Part shown: positions 51,460 to 60,120 of the stretch, in pieces
Layout of the letters: each line of letters opens with the position of its first letter
Numbering within the stretch: the first letter of the stretch is position 1
Source of the DNA: Chitinophaga silvisoli
GTDB taxonomy: Bacteria; Bacteroidota; Bacteroidia; Chitinophagales; Chitinophagaceae
NCBI RefSeq assembly: GCF_003412465.1
Contig: NZ_QTJV01000006.1
Coordinates: 1 to 64,000 of the forward strand
DNA length: 64,000 bases
Direction of reading: 5' to 3'
Translations under genes and position numbers: made by a program
The notes under the pieces: generated by a model
Database searches by the model: none
What the model saw: only the letters and a program-made list of their open reading frames with translations
What the model was told of the DNA's origin: nothing

Positions 51460-52545
51460 TTACAGCTTCAGATTAATTTTACCCCCTGTCCTGACCGCCT
51501 CATAAATCCCATCTATGATCTTCAGGTCTTTCACAGCTTCTTCTCCATCTACAGGTACTACCGGCTTTTTATTATCAAAGATAATACCTGCCATTTCATC
51601 CATTTGCACGGCCTGATGAATGGTATGTGGTTTATCCAACTCTCCTTTATTCGTCCGTCCTTTAATAGGCCCGTAATTAGTAGAGGGCTGCATTTCTGCA
51701 AATCCCTTGTCACCATTTAAAAAGAACCGGTCCAGGTTATTCATCGCATAGGTAGACAAACAGGAGGCGGTGGCCCCACTGGGAAAACCAAACTGAAACT
51801 GGATGGTCTCGTCTACTCCTTCTTTAAATTTCACATGATCGGTCTTCGTCTCCTGCGCTGTCACCCAGACAGGATCTTCACCGGTCATATACCTTGACCC
51901 ATTGATGGCATAGATCCCGATATCCATCAGGGAGCCGCCACCGGCCAATTGCTTATTCAGGCGCCATTGAGATGGATCTCCGATCTTAAACCCACAGAGT
52001 CCCTGGAAGAAAAGCACTTTGCCAAAATCGCCATTATTCCGCATACGGATGACTTCGAGCGTATTCGGTTCAAAGTGCATACGGTAGCCTACCAGGAGCT
52101 TTACACCGGCCTTTTTACAGGCATCTACCATCTCCTGTCCTTCCCTGGCATTGATGGCCATGGGCTTCTCGCAAATAGCATGCTTTCCTGCTTTGGCTAC
52201 GCGGATCACCTGGTCGTGGTGAAGCGCGTTTGGCGTAATCACATAGACAGCATCTATATCCGGATTGTCTTTGATCTGATCAAGGTTCTCGTAATTATAA
52301 CAGTTCTTGTCTGGTATATTATATTTCGCCTGCCATTTCTTGATTTTAGAAGGCGTGCCACTGATGACACCCGTGAGTTTCACGCGGGAGCAGGACTGGA
52401 TGGCTTCGGCTACACGGGAGCCGTAACCGCCAAGGCCACAAATAGCCACGCGAAGGGTTTTCTCTTCGTAGAGTTTGAAGTTGGTAAATGGAATGGCCAT
52501 GGAAGCCATGGTAATGTTTTGCAGGAAGACACGACGGGAATTCAT
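51460..52545 (-). CDS. Gfo/Idh/MocA-family oxidoreductase, exported
   Basis: 361 residues. N-terminus MNSRRVFLQNITMASMAIPF looks like a Tat-type or weak signal, as in exported glucose-fructose oxidoreductases. Then Rossmann motif AICGLGGYGSRV (about residue 34), EKPMAINAREGQEM with the catalytic-type Lys (about 125), and GGGSLMDIGIYAINGSRYM. It oxidises or epimerises sugars with bound NAD(P). Confidence 0.85.
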   Translation of the reverse strand: MNSRRVFLQNITMASMAIPFTNFKLYEEKTLRVAICGLGGYGSRVAEAIQSCSRVKLTGVISGTPSKIKKWQAKYNIPDKNCYNYENLDQIKDNPDIDAVYVITPNALHHDQVIRVAKAGKHAICEKPMAINAREGQEMVDACKKAGVKLLVGYRMHFEPNTLEVIRMRNNGDFGKVLFFQGLCGFKIGDPSQWRLNKQLAGGGSLMDIGIYAINGSRYMTGEDPVWVTAQETKTDHVKFKEGVDETIQFQFGFPSGATASCLSTYAMNNLDRFFLNGDKGFAEMQPSTNYGPIKGRTNKGELDKPHTIHQAVQMDEMAGIIFDNKKPVVPVDGEEAVKDLKIIDGIYEAVRTGGKINLKL

Positions 52546-52936
52546 AATTGCTAAGGTTGATATGGGTTAAGTACCTAAGATAGGCAATTATTTTCAACCA
52601 TTACGCAAACTCTTCCAGCAGGTTCCTCATTTCCCTCGGCCGCTTTACAAACCGCCTGTTTGCATACCACCAGTTCAGGAAATACATCCCCGCTCCCCTT
52701 GAAGCAATTATTACTACCATCCAATACCAGTCGAGCTTCGGGCTCCTTACAAACACTTTAACCCTAATAACCTTATTTTCATTACGCCCTGTTCTACTCC
52801 GCTGGCCTTTTCCAGGCCACATACAAACTGGCCGCAAAAGGAACTTTAATTATTTAACTGCACATTAACTATTGCCAGAGTAAAAAGCGCTACTTTGCCA
52901 ATACTATAAAAGGTAATACCCAAAAAAATCAACACC
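52546..52936. other. Region upstream of the YcaO operon
   Basis: A 78-codon reverse frame (52601-52837) ends in WYWMVVIIASRGAGMYFLNW and a basic tail. It may be a gene fragment, but nothing confirms it. On the plus strand, TACTTTG at 52891-52897 with TTG at 52872-52874 is a plausible promoter about 40 nt before the precursor ATG. Confidence 0.35.
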
Positions 52937-53134
52937 ATGCAATCAAGTAAAAACAATGCAGGATTTGAACTGAATATCGATCCTGCCAGCGCCCAAAAGC
53001 TCAATGCCCTTCTGGAAAACAAAGCATTCATGCAGATGAACATGGCCGGTCATCGTGCCGATGAAGAAGGAGAACCGGGCTATGACCAAACCCTTGGCTT
53101 CGCACCAAAACATCATCCGCTTACTATTGAATAA
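52937..53134 (+). CDS. Putative RiPP precursor peptide
   Basis: 65 residues, first gene of the YcaO operon, ending 30 bp before YcaO. The N-terminal part (about 1-36) is a likely leader: IDPASAQKLNALLENKAFMQ forms an amphipathic helix. The rest, rich in Gly, Asp, Glu, Pro and His, ends LGFAPKHHPLTIE and is the likely core. It has no Cys and few Ser/Thr, so azoline formation is unlikely; backbone thioamidation by YcaO-TfuA does not need those residues. Precursor status is inferred from size, position and composition. Confidence 0.7.
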   Translation: MQSSKNNAGFELNIDPASAQKLNALLENKAFMQMNMAGHRADEEGEPGYDQTLGFAPKHHPLTIE

Positions 53135-53164
53135 CAAGCAGCTCGTCGCTCCCCAAAAATTCAA

Positions 53165-54418
53165 ATGATCTCTAATACATCAAGCTGGAGAGAAGTTTCA
53201 CTGGAAGTTACACTCAACAACATACAGCAAATCGCCTCATCCATTGGCATTAGTCGCGTTACTGATATCACCAGACTCGATAAAATAGGGATCCCTGTAT
53301 TTTCAAGTATCCGGCCCGGTGCGGCAATAGGCTCACTTTGCGTCAATGCAGGCAAAGGTTTATACCCCCTGGAGGCAAAAGTGGGAGCTTACATGGAAGC
53401 CTTCGAATTTGCCATGGCGGAATTCAGTCCTGACAGATTTAATACCACCATTACCACACCCAGGAAAATAGCAAATCAGCCTAATGTGCACTTTGAGTTT
53501 ATTGATTTGTGTCCGGTATACCAGGTCCCTGTTCAACCTGATGATAATATAGTAGCCACTAAAGCCAGCGACATTCTTACGGGAGAAAAGATCGATATAC
53601 CTGCGGAGTTAGTTTATTCTCCCTTGAATATCGATGTGGGACAAAAACTATTCGGCTGCAGAACAAACGGACTTTGCTCGGGCAATACAGAAGATGAAGC
53701 CACTATTCATGGCATATGCGAAATAATAGAGAGGGACATCGAAGCTTTCAATTATATCAGGGATGCATCAAAACTGGTAACAACCGATGCACTGCCTCCA
53801 GCTGTTAAGAGTTTAGTTTCCAAAATTGAATCTGCCGGCTTTGCCCTTTACTTACGTTATACTGCGAATGTATTTGGCTTGCCTTACTTTCAGGCTTTCA
53901 TTGATGAAGGCGAACAGGTACCTGTTGCGATCTCACAAGGATCGGGCCTGCACCTCTCTGCCTCCGTCGCAGCGGTCAGAGCAATTACTGAAGCCGCACA
54001 AAGCAGACTGAGTTACATTCATGGAGGACGCGACGACCTGACCGAAAGATCGGCCTGTTTTGAAAAGGATCAGGAATGGAACGCCGTAACACAACTTCGC
54101 AGGCGCATCTCAGATCCTGCTGCCGGGACCATCTGTTATTCCACCATACCGGATCTTGCCGGTATGAATAACAATACCCAATCAGTACTGGATTGCCTGA
54201 TGAAGATCCTTGCCGATAATGGAATTGAGCAGGTATTAAAGGTTGCTTTAGCACCTGCACATTATCCACTAAAAGCACTCAGGATCATTATCCCCAAACT
54301 TGAATCCTTTAATTTCAAATCAAAAAGAGTGGGCCCTCGCTTGATATCTTTAATCCAAAACAATGTATTGTCATGTCCAGGGTTTTCCTCTTTGCAGGAC
54401 CTTCACTATATGGATTAA
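53165..54418 (+). CDS. YcaO-family ATP-dependent cyclodehydratase/thioamidase
   Basis: 417 residues. ATP-site motif GLCSGNTEDEATIHGICEII (about residues 174-193) followed by ERDIEAF, and RAITEAAQSRLSYIHGGRDD (about 276-295), are the conserved YcaO signatures of the TfuA-associated type. YcaO activates a peptide backbone amide with ATP; with TfuA it can install sulfur (thioamide). The C-terminus lacks the proline-rich end of azoline synthetases. It overlaps TfuA by 46 bp, suggesting translational coupling. Confidence 0.9.
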   Translation: MISNTSSWREVSLEVTLNNIQQIASSIGISRVTDITRLDKIGIPVFSSIRPGAAIGSLCVNAGKGLYPLEAKVGAYMEAFEFAMAEFSPDRFNTTITTPRKIANQPNVHFEFIDLCPVYQVPVQPDDNIVATKASDILTGEKIDIPAELVYSPLNIDVGQKLFGCRTNGLCSGNTEDEATIHGICEIIERDIEAFNYIRDASKLVTTDALPPAVKSLVSKIESAGFALYLRYTANVFGLPYFQAFIDEGEQVPVAISQGSGLHLSASVAAVRAITEAAQSRLSYIHGGRDDLTERSACFEKDQEWNAVTQLRRRISDPAAGTICYSTIPDLAGMNNNTQSVLDCLMKILADNGIEQVLKVALAPAHYPLKALRIIIPKLESFNFKSKRVGPRLISLIQNNVLSCPGFSSLQDLHYMD

Positions 54419-55005
54419 ACAGGGATTTAATTAGCTCCTCTTCAGTTGTTTTACTGCCACCGGCAAAGCGGGATGATATTCGCCACCTGATTGAAAAAGA
54501 ATCACCAGGCGTTATTATCCTGGCTGACGGCAACTTCCATAACGTACTTGCGGTAAGTCATGTAGAATTAAGAACCGCGATAAACATGGGGTGGGATGTG
54601 TGGGGATGTTCTTCTATGGGAGCCATCAGGGCCTGCGAAATGGCGCAGCTGGGCATGAAAGGATATGGCCAGGTCTACCAATCATTTATGGATGATCCGG
54701 ACTTTCGCGATGATGAAGTCGCCCTGCTTCACGGGCCGGCACCAGATTACTTTCCCGTTTCAGAACCATTGGTGAATATCCGTTTCTTCTTAAATCAATT
54801 GGTCACTAAAACACGCATAAGCACTGATCAGTCCTTACAGATCATTGGATACCTATCCGAATGCTGGTACGGAGATCGCAGTCTTTATGCATTGAAACAG
54901 TTGCTTGGAAATACTGAAGAGATGAAACACTTTGATCATTACCGGATAAAGAACATCGACCTCCAAAATATGCTTTTGGAAAGGCCCTGGCAATGGACTA
55001 AATAA
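54373..55005 (+). CDS. TfuA-domain protein, YcaO partner
   Basis: 210 residues. FAGPSLYG at the start, VIILADGNFHNVLAVSHVEL (about residue 51), CSSMGAIRACEMAQLGMKGY (about 76-96) and DDEVALLHGPAP are the TfuA signatures. TfuA partners YcaO in thioamide-forming RiPP pathways and in McrA thioamidation. The ATG at 54373 lies inside the YcaO 3' end. Confidence 0.9.
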   Translation: MSRVFLFAGPSLYGLNRDLISSSSVVLLPPAKRDDIRHLIEKESPGVIILADGNFHNVLAVSHVELRTAINMGWDVWGCSSMGAIRACEMAQLGMKGYGQVYQSFMDDPDFRDDEVALLHGPAPDYFPVSEPLVNIRFFLNQLVTKTRISTDQSLQIIGYLSECWYGDRSLYALKQLLGNTEEMKHFDHYRIKNIDLQNMLLERPWQWTK

Positions 55006-55030
55006 GATTGTCCCCAAAAACAATCAGGTT

Positions 55031-55759
55031 ATGCATAACATAAAACTTTGGGACGAAATGGCCCACGGTATCTTCAACACTTCCTGCCCGGTGGAAATAC
55101 ATCCAGGTGCAGAAGATAATATTCTTATCGCACACCCTGCCATCTGGAAGATTATCAAAGCAAATTTTGACGATACCCGTGATCTGGATGTACTTGACTT
55201 TGGCACCGGTACAGGTGGTTTTGCTAAAGAGCTCGCAGAGAATGGATACCGGCTGACCGCTACTGATACTTCCAGGGAGATGGTGGCCATGGCGAAAAAA
55301 AGAAACATTCCAGGTGCCACATTTATCTACGGGGGCTTGAGTCACATTCCTAAAAAGTCCAGCTACGACCTCATTGTTTCAATTATGGTATTCCAGTTTA
55401 TCAGGAATGCGGCTGCTGTGCTGAGCAGACTATACAAGCACCTGAATAATAAAGGCCTCCTGATTATTGCTGTACACAATAAAAAATACATAGACGAATG
55501 CCTGAACCAAAATTATAAGTTTATTAAAACAGGAGATCCTGCGCTGCTTCATATCAAATTCGACAATGGAAGCATGTTCCCATTATTTGAAAGGACGACT
55601 GAAGAATATCAATCCATTTTTGAAGATCAGTTAGGCATGCAAAAATGTACGGTTACGGAACCACCTTTTACAGCTGAATACATCAGGAAATATGCCGGCC
55701 ATTCGAGAGAACCCATGCAGGTACCTAAATATCTCATCTTAGGATATAAAAAAATATAA
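55031..55759 (+). CDS. Class I SAM-dependent methyltransferase
   Basis: 242 residues. Motif I LDFGTGTGGFAKELAENG (about residues 55-72), ATDTSREMVAMAKKR, and a post-motif II region YDLIVSIMVFQFI. Start MHNIKLWDEMAHGIF. A likely tailoring enzyme for the peptide or its ends. It is 25 bp after TfuA and 3 bp before the TIR gene. Confidence 0.85.
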   Translation: MHNIKLWDEMAHGIFNTSCPVEIHPGAEDNILIAHPAIWKIIKANFDDTRDLDVLDFGTGTGGFAKELAENGYRLTATDTSREMVAMAKKRNIPGATFIYGGLSHIPKKSSYDLIVSIMVFQFIRNAAAVLSRLYKHLNNKGLLIIAVHNKKYIDECLNQNYKFIKTGDPALLHIKFDNGSMFPLFERTTEEYQSIFEDQLGMQKCTVTEPPFTAEYIRKYAGHSREPMQVPKYLILGYKKI

Positions 55760-55762
55760 ACG

Positions 55763-56932
55763 GTGACCACTTACCATCAAATATTCGTGAGCTTCTGTGA
55801 AGCAGACAAAGCAAAGGTTACAAAGATCGTTCGCAGTCTGGAAAAATGCAGTTTCAAATTTCACTTTGACCCGGATAATCGTTTTCCAGGTGAGGATTTC
55901 AAAGAACGCCTGAAATATGAGATCAACCGATCGAGCCTGTATCTCATTTTCTTTTCACGTAATCGTAACCCCAAGGGCATCCTGAATTTCGAAATTGATT
56001 GTATAGAAGAGGCACATAAGAAGTTAAGTACCGAGCCAAGGATCATTCCCGTTTACCTGGATGACTGTCCCATAGCTCCTCCTTATGTAAACAGGTGGAT
56101 TATCAACCAGGAGCTGACCTATGTGGTCTATAAAAAAGGGCAATTCCGGCAGGCAAAAGAAGAATTATTGAAAGCGCTCGGTAAATGGGTGAACCAGTTA
56201 CAAACACTGCCACCTGAAATTAGCACAGCCGCCATCATAAAAGCAGAACAGGATCTCCAATCCAAACAAACATTGAGTAATTGGATAGTTGGAAATTTAC
56301 CGGTTAAACTTCCTCAACATCAATCATTCTTCATAGGATGTGGTACGACTATAATGGATATATGGGATCTTTCCTTAAGAAGCCTGGTGATGAACGGGAA
56401 ATATACCGGAGAACTCCATACCAACAATGAGTTCATTCTCCACAGGGAACGGGAAATCGAAAAGAAAAATAATCCCCCGGTGTTACTAAAGCAAACCGGC
56501 GATATCCACCTAAAAGACTATGCAGCCCATCATTTTACCGATCCGGAAAAACATTTTCCGGCGATAGACTTCTCCCTGATTTCAGTATCCGGCATCAAGC
56601 TGGATCATTCAACATTCAATCTTCGTTTATGCTGGGAAGAATTGTCTGACACAATCAAACAGGTATTCTATAAAACGAATAAAGAAATAGTGATCGTAGC
56701 TGCCGGAAGAAAAATAGTGGAATCAGAAGGCTCCGGCAATATCGAATTATTACCGCTTTTAAACAGGACCGCAGCCGAGAAAAACAGGAAATTAACCTTC
56801 GTGATTGATAAAGTCATTACCCCGGCTAAAGAACAGGACTTTAACGACAAAGTAGCCTTACTTTCTAAAATATTCGGGAAAGCCCAAAAAAGCCGTGCGC
56901 ATCCTGTACTCTACTGGCAAACCATGATTTGA
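55763..56932 (+). CDS. TIR-domain protein with DeoR-sensor-like C-terminus
   Basis: 389 residues, GTG start. TIR domain at 1-130: HQIFVSFCEADKAKV, FHFDPDNRFPGEDF, LYLIFFSRNRNPKGILNFE, where E77 is in the place of the catalytic Glu of NAD-cleaving TIRs, and IIPVYLDDCPI. Residues about 165-375 resemble the C-terminal sugar-phosphate-type sensor of DeoR regulators: SFFIGCGTTIMDIWDLSLRS (oxyanion/GTT motif), ELHTNNEFILHRE, and KEIVIVAAGRKI near 310-320. No HTH precedes it. So a TIR effector may be gated by a small ligand or modified product. Inferred from motifs only. Confidence 0.75.
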   Translation: MTTYHQIFVSFCEADKAKVTKIVRSLEKCSFKFHFDPDNRFPGEDFKERLKYEINRSSLYLIFFSRNRNPKGILNFEIDCIEEAHKKLSTEPRIIPVYLDDCPIAPPYVNRWIINQELTYVVYKKGQFRQAKEELLKALGKWVNQLQTLPPEISTAAIIKAEQDLQSKQTLSNWIVGNLPVKLPQHQSFFIGCGTTIMDIWDLSLRSLVMNGKYTGELHTNNEFILHREREIEKKNNPPVLLKQTGDIHLKDYAAHHFTDPEKHFPAIDFSLISVSGIKLDHSTFNLRLCWEELSDTIKQVFYKTNKEIVIVAAGRKIVESEGSGNIELLPLLNRTAAEKNRKLTFVIDKVITPAKEQDFNDKVALLSKIFGKAQKSRAHPVLYWQTMI

Positions 56933-56950
56933 ATTAAATAAAACACTAGT

Positions 56951-57907
56951 ATGGAACTACCTATCTACCTTATCAGCGGTTGGAATGAGGATCGTCCTGT
57001 ATGTAAGCTTATTAGAAATTCTTATTTTCCAACTCATGCACATCTCGATAATACACTCACCCGGCAATTATTAAATGTCCAGGTCAGTGCATGTGGTAAT
57101 GTCCATGCCGGCAAAGGCAATAGCAGGGTGATCTTCAACGGTAGCGAAATCTTCGCAGATAATGACAGCCACTTATCTGAAATTACTGATACACACCTAC
57201 CATTATTAAAAAATAGGATCTTAATCGCTGCGGGCCATTACATGCCCAATAAAAAAGATCTTGCATTAGTCAATAGTAACTCTTACCAATTACTCTGCAA
57301 TGGTATCCTGATGTTAAAGAAAACCATCCTGGCGGGTGCCGCTGCAGACCTGTTAATCACCATCAACGATGTCACCGTCAATGGTGAAAATCCCCATGCG
57401 CCTACTATGACCAGCGACGAAAGAAAATCATATTATGACAATTTCAGGCTTCCCAATGCTTATCTAAAAGAAATCGTCGCACTACAATCAGAGGGATACA
57501 CATGCTCCGTGTATGTAGTTGGAGAAAATAAACTGGCAGAACGATTGAATAAAATAGCAGGCAAACTTACCACACAAGGGGCCTTCACCCAGGTGAATGA
57601 ACCTAAGGGCTATAAGCTGAACTTCGATTCGAGAGAGCTGGTAGAATTAGCACACAATCAATACAAGAGCGATACTTTTTTCATTTCCAACGAAGCCGGT
57701 ATTCCCGGCAAGCCAAAATGTGTAAGGGCATGCACCAAGCTGGCAGCGCTTCCATACGAAATGAATTATACAGGGTTTATTCAATACCTGCCGGTATGCT
57801 CCCGCAATGCGCTGGAAGGTTTCCTGATCGGGAATAGAATATTCAGCCGGCAATATGGACATAGCATCCCTTATATCTCCATCCATCATACAAGGTCATG
57901 TTTTTAA
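56951..57907 (+). CDS. Orphan protein in the YcaO operon
   Basis: 318 residues, no signal or TM. Starts MELPIYLISGWNEDRPVCKL, has a central LLCNGILMLKKTILAGAAAD region, and ends PYISIHHTRSCF. It is Cys-containing (at least six Cys) and contains several NGEN/HxH patches. I recognise no domain. Position between the TIR gene and PEPCK suggests a dedicated role in this system, perhaps an enzyme acting on the peptide. Confidence 0.7.
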   Translation: MELPIYLISGWNEDRPVCKLIRNSYFPTHAHLDNTLTRQLLNVQVSACGNVHAGKGNSRVIFNGSEIFADNDSHLSEITDTHLPLLKNRILIAAGHYMPNKKDLALVNSNSYQLLCNGILMLKKTILAGAAADLLITINDVTVNGENPHAPTMTSDERKSYYDNFRLPNAYLKEIVALQSEGYTCSVYVVGENKLAERLNKIAGKLTTQGAFTQVNEPKGYKLNFDSRELVELAHNQYKSDTFFISNEAGIPGKPKCVRACTKLAALPYEMNYTGFIQYLPVCSRNALEGFLIGNRIFSRQYGHSIPYISIHHTRSCF

Positions 57908-57925
57908 AACTTAAAATTCAAGCAC

Positions 57926-59497
57926 GTGCAAACGGAAAATAGCATAGTAGACACTGCATCTCTCTCATACCTGGGAATCACCAATTCGCCCAGGATCTTT
58001 TGGAACCTGCCGGTTCCCACATTAATTGAAAAAACGATCCTCCACCTACAGGGGAATCTAACGATTAATGGTGCCCTGTCTATTGATACAGGCAAGTTCA
58101 AAGGGCGATCCCCGCAGGATCGCTTTGTTGTCAAAGACGCGGTTACAGCAGACAAGGTGTGGTGGAATGACCAGCATAATTTCCCCCTGGAAAGCGACAC
58201 ATTTGATGTGATCTATAGAAAAATGATTGCTTACCTATCCAATAATGAGGTGTATGTCAGGGACGCAGGAGTTTGTGCTGACACCAGGTATAAAATGAAG
58301 ATCCGCGTCATCAACCAATACCCATGGAGTGACTTGTTTGCGCACAATATGTTTATTCGTCCTACTGAAGACGAATTGCAACAGCCTACGCCCGAATGGC
58401 ACCTCCTTTGTGCGCCGGGATTTACCGCTGATCCGGCCACAGATGGTATTCCAAGCGGGAATTTTACCATCTTAAATTTCAGTAAAAAGATCATTATCAT
58501 CGGTGGTACCGGCTTTACAGGGGAAATGAAAAAAAGTATATTTACCATCTTAAATTTCCTTCTGCCTCTCCAACATGAGGTACTGCCTATGCACTGTGCT
58601 GCCAATGCAGGCGATAATAAAGAGGTTGCCCTTTTCTTTGGCTTGTCAGGCACTGGCAAAACCACCTTATCAGCTATTAATAACCGCTCCCTGATTGGCG
58701 ATGATGAACATGGCTGGAGTGATCATACAATTTTTAACTTTGAAGGGGGATGCTATGCCAGAACCATCAATCTCACACATCACAAGGAACCGCAGATCTA
58801 TGAAGCTATCAGATTCGGTTCCTTATTGGAAAACATCGGCCTGATGCCGGATGGAGTAACACCTGACTATACATGCAGCAGGAAAACCGAGAACACACGG
58901 GTTAGCTACCCCATTGAGTTTGCAGGCAATATCGTGCCGGGGTCAGTGGGGAATACGCCGCGTCATATCATCTTCCTGAGCTGCGATGCATTTGGTGTAT
59001 TACCTCCTGTAAGCAGACTTACAAACGAACAGGCTGCCTATTATTTTATTTGCGGTTACTCTGCTAAAATCCCGGGATCAGAGGTTGGTGTAACTGAGCC
59101 TACGGCAGTATTCAGTCCTTGTTTTGGGGCTCCCTTCTTTCTCCTCCATCCTACACAATATGCGGACCTGCTACAGCAAAAGCTGGCAGCCGGGAATATA
59201 ACACCCTGGCTTATAAATACAGGTTGGATAGGCGGGCAGTACGGGGCAGGCAAAAGAATCGACCTTGCATACTCCAGGGCGATCATCAAGGCAGTGCTTG
59301 AGGGCAGCCTGCAAGAGGTGCCTTATCATACCGACAACATCTTCGAACTGGCAATACCGGTATCTTGTCCCGGCGTACCGGATAATATCCTCAACCCCGC
59401 TGCCAGCTGGACTAACCAAAACAGTTACGATGAAAAAGCCAGGCAATTGTTAGAGAAGTTTCAACAGAACTATTCAAACTACTCAAAAAAACAATGA
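57926..59497 (+). CDS. pckA: ATP-type phosphoenolpyruvate carboxykinase-like protein
   Basis: 523 residues, GTG start 18 bp after the previous gene. All main PEPCK sites are visible: GRSPQDRF (R61), GEMKK (K202/K203), MHCAAN (H223), P-loop GLSGTGKT (239-246), IGDDEHGW (D259/D260), ENTRVSYPI (R325) and PGSEVGVTEPTAVFSPCFGA. The loop GGTGFTGE deviates from the usual GGTWYAGE-like form. The protein could be the normal gluconeogenic enzyme, but operon position suggests a co-opted kinase-like role, since HPr-kinase and PEPCK share a P-loop fold. It overlaps the last gene by 4 bp. Confidence 0.85.
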   Translation: MQTENSIVDTASLSYLGITNSPRIFWNLPVPTLIEKTILHLQGNLTINGALSIDTGKFKGRSPQDRFVVKDAVTADKVWWNDQHNFPLESDTFDVIYRKMIAYLSNNEVYVRDAGVCADTRYKMKIRVINQYPWSDLFAHNMFIRPTEDELQQPTPEWHLLCAPGFTADPATDGIPSGNFTILNFSKKIIIIGGTGFTGEMKKSIFTILNFLLPLQHEVLPMHCAANAGDNKEVALFFGLSGTGKTTLSAINNRSLIGDDEHGWSDHTIFNFEGGCYARTINLTHHKEPQIYEAIRFGSLLENIGLMPDGVTPDYTCSRKTENTRVSYPIEFAGNIVPGSVGNTPRHIIFLSCDAFGVLPPVSRLTNEQAAYYFICGYSAKIPGSEVGVTEPTAVFSPCFGAPFFLLHPTQYADLLQQKLAAGNITPWLINTGWIGGQYGAGKRIDLAYSRAIIKAVLEGSLQEVPYHTDNIFELAIPVSCPGVPDNILNPAASWTNQNSYDEKARQLLEKFQQNYSNYSKKQ

Positions 59498-59886
59498 TGG
59501 ACGAAAATAGAAGAACCCACCTTGGGTATATACAGAATATTATTGCAAGAATGGGATCAAATTCGTTTTATGTGAAAGGCTGGTCTGTTACCTTGGTTGC
59601 CGCTTTATTTGCCCTGGCAGCAAAGGACGCGAATAAAAATTATGTATTGATCAGTTGTATACCCGTACCCATCTTCTGGGTATTGGATGCCTATTATCTC
59701 TCTTTGGAACGGAAGTTCAGGAAGCTATATAAAGAAGTTGTAGCAGGAAGGGTCGCTGATTATGTGATGGATGTAAGCAGTTACAAAAGCCATAACTGGA
59801 CCAGCTGCCTGTTTTCCATATCGGTATGGCCCGTGTATGCGTTGATAATTTTAACTACCTTCTGTGTGATGTTTTTATTGCAATAA
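59494..59886 (+). CDS. Small multi-TM protein, SLATT/defence-like
   Basis: 130 residues, ATGA overlap with PEPCK. N-terminal soluble helix with LGYIQNIIARMGSNSF, two TM helices (about 29-43 and 52-67), cytosolic basic loop LSLERKFRKLYKEVVAG, final TM (about 104-127). This layout, a FWVLDAYYLSLERKFR-like motif between TMs, is common in small membrane effectors associated with TIR and other conflict genes. A pore or membrane-damage role is inferred, not shown. Confidence 0.65.
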   Translation: MMDENRRTHLGYIQNIIARMGSNSFYVKGWSVTLVAALFALAAKDANKNYVLISCIPVPIFWVLDAYYLSLERKFRKLYKEVVAGRVADYVMDVSSYKSHNWTSCLFSISVWPVYALIILTTFCVMFLLQ

Positions 59887-60117
59887 TTTATCTATCGTCT
59901 TCTAACCAATTGTATCCTCCTCTCCCTCCATCCCTGCCATAGAGATTTTTACCTTTGGAGCCAGTATCAATTATGGAATGCTGACGCACCTGCGAATGCC
60001 GCTTTCCCTGGTTCAGGGCATTCTTTGCACCTGGTACATGAAGTTATACCAAAAATTTCCCTTTAGTGGATGACATAAGTATTGGCTGGAAAGATCCGAA
60101 TGGGATGAACCGGGAAA
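59887..60117. other. Intergenic region after the YcaO operon
   Basis: A plus frame from about 59947 reads FGASINYGMLTHLRMPLSLV to a TGA near 60070. This may be a short gene fragment; no start or family is convincing. Otherwise nothing is seen. Confidence 0.35.
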
Positions 60118-60120
60118 AAG

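Noticed and set aside
52601..52837. 78-codon reverse frame with a hydrophobic segment
   Set aside because: Possibly a fragment (noted in the intergenic entry), but not enough support for a gene call.
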